From: Deltaproteobacteria bacterium
Lineage (GTDB): Bacteria > Desulfobacterota > GWC2-55-46
Direction of reading: 5' to 3'
DNA: 6,811 nt
Assembly (NCBI GenBank): GCA_021825035.1
Contig: JAKAIQ010000120.1
Coordinates: 1-6,811 of the forward strand
The notes beneath the pieces were generated by a model. The model was not told where the DNA came from. It was given only the letters and a program-made list of their open reading frames with translations, and searched no databases. A program made the translations under genes and the position numbers. This document shows, piece after piece, positions 6,241-6,811 of the stretch (its first letter is position 1; each line of letters starts with the position of its first letter).

Positions 6241-6277
6241 ATTATATCATGAGTCTTGAAGAAGAAGATCGAGTCTT
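6241..6277 (-). promoter_or_regulatory. Candidate activated promoter for the phospholipase D gene
   Basis: On the minus strand a perfect TATAAT (6246-6241) lies 47 bp upstream of the start codon. No TTGACA-like -35 occurs at the right distance (ATCTTC at 17 bp spacing). Two direct repeats AAGACTC (6277-6271 and 6257-6251) start exactly 20 bp apart, about two helical turns, flanking the -35 position. This layout suits an activator-dependent promoter. Repeats and -10 are observed; activation is inferred. Confidence 0.35.
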
Positions 6278-6318
6278 TCGGACGCGGATTAAGCGGCGAA
6301 ATGCCGTTGCTGAAGACG

Positions 6319-6811
6319 CTACCTGATCGAATTCATGGCTCGAGGGCCGCGGACGTAATCGATCTCGGCGGCGCGCCTGAAGGCTTCGTTTATGATCCGC
6401 GGCGCGTCCGAGAACCTGCGTCTGTCGTCGAGAAGCACGAGCAACACCTCCCGGCCTTGCCTGTGCGCCAGCACTATGAGGCACTTGCCGGCTGTCGGGG
6501 TGAAGCCGGTCTTCACTCCTACCACGCCGCGATAGCGGCCGATGAGGCGGTTGCTGTTATGGAGCCTGAAGGTCCGTCTCCCGTTCACCGTGGAAATCCG
6601 CGTGTATTCCGTGGCCACGAGCCGCGCAAACTCCGGATACTTGAGGGCGGCGTCCGTCATCGTGGCGAGGTCGCGGGCCGTGGTGTAGTGCTCCGGGTCG
6701 TCATGGCCGCAGGCGTTGGTGAAGTGCGTGTTCTTCAGGCCCATGGCCTCGGCCTCCCTGTTCATGAGGGCCACGAAGTTTTTCTGCCCCCCGCCGACGT
6801 GCTCGGAAAGG
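6319..6811 (-). CDS. D-alanyl-D-alanine carboxypeptidase, peptidase S11 (C-terminal part, runs off right edge)
   Basis: 163 residues are visible, open to the right edge and ending at TAG 6321-6319. The sequence follows low-molecular-weight penicillin-binding proteins closely: SEHVGGGQKNFVALMNREA, AMGLKNTHFTNACGHDDPEH, YTTARDLATMTDAALKYPEF, then HNSNRL and the active-site triad GVKTGFTPTAGKC (KTG at visible residues 100-102). The SxxK serine and SxN motifs lie beyond the edge. These enzymes remove the terminal D-Ala from peptidoglycan pentapeptides in the periplasm. Only about 60 residues follow KTG, too few for the extra C-terminal domain and membrane-anchor helix of DacA-type proteins, so this is a short form, likely soluble or anchored another way. 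It is 124 bp upstream of the phospholipase D gene on the same strand; no terminator is evident between them. Confidence 0.92.
   Translation of the reverse strand, partial: LSEHVGGGQKNFVALMNREAEAMGLKNTHFTNACGHDDPEHYTTARDLATMTDAALKYPEFARLVATEYTRISTVNGRRTFRLHNSNRLIGRYRGVVGVKTGFTPTAGKCLIVLAHRQGREVLLVLLDDRRRFSDAPRIINEAFRRAAEIDYVRGPRAMNSIR

Overview
The window reads as chromosomal DNA from a diderm (Gram-negative-type) bacterium. The signs are a lipoprotein with an outer-membrane-type sorting signal, a secreted protein with beta-barrel-like sequence, and a periplasmic D,D-carboxypeptidase. The DNA is GC-rich, yet its genes use AGG (Arg) and ATA (Ile) freely and several have strong AGGAGG-type ribosome binding sites. 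Together with a TMTC-like TPR membrane protein and a 49-aa lmo0937-type protein, this would fit a Deltaproteobacteria- or Nitrospirota-like lineage. That placement is inference and cannot be settled from this sequence alone. I see no tRNA, rRNA, CRISPR array, insertion sequence or phage gene.

Layout. Left edge (1-329, minus): the N-terminal part of an exported protein, probably an outer-membrane barrel. 330-618: a divergent intergenic region with one fairly good promoter facing left, a weaker one facing right, a 12-bp GC-rich hairpin, and a perfect 18-bp palindrome lying on the start codon of the next gene. 619-2211 (plus): a 530-aa polytopic membrane protein with three C-terminal TPR repeats, of the bacterial TMTC-like (GT-C fold) family. 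It converges, with a 22-bp gap, on a run of minus-strand genes that fills the rest of the window. In transcription order (right to left) these are: a D-alanyl-D-alanine carboxypeptidase cut by the right edge (6811-6319), a two-HKD phospholipase D (6194-4656), a BON-domain lipoprotein (4450-4136), a 49-aa lmo0937-family membrane protein (4086-3937), a DoxX-family membrane protein (3860-3441) and an MFS transporter (3400-2234).

How the genes may work together. Almost every product belongs to the cell envelope: peptidoglycan trimming, phospholipid cleavage, an OsmY-like lipoprotein, small membrane proteins linked to stress, an exporter-type transporter and a probable membrane glycosyltransferase. 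The BON, lmo0937, DoxX and MFS genes are separated by 40-76 bp on one strand and could be one transcript, perhaps an envelope-stress set. The functional link is inference.

No clearly new system is visible. The points most worth checking are regulatory: a hairpin that buries the ribosome binding site of the phospholipase D gene, the palindrome over the TPR-gene start, a four-codon leader ORF overlapping the TTG start of the MFS gene, and phased direct repeats upstream of the phospholipase D promoter.
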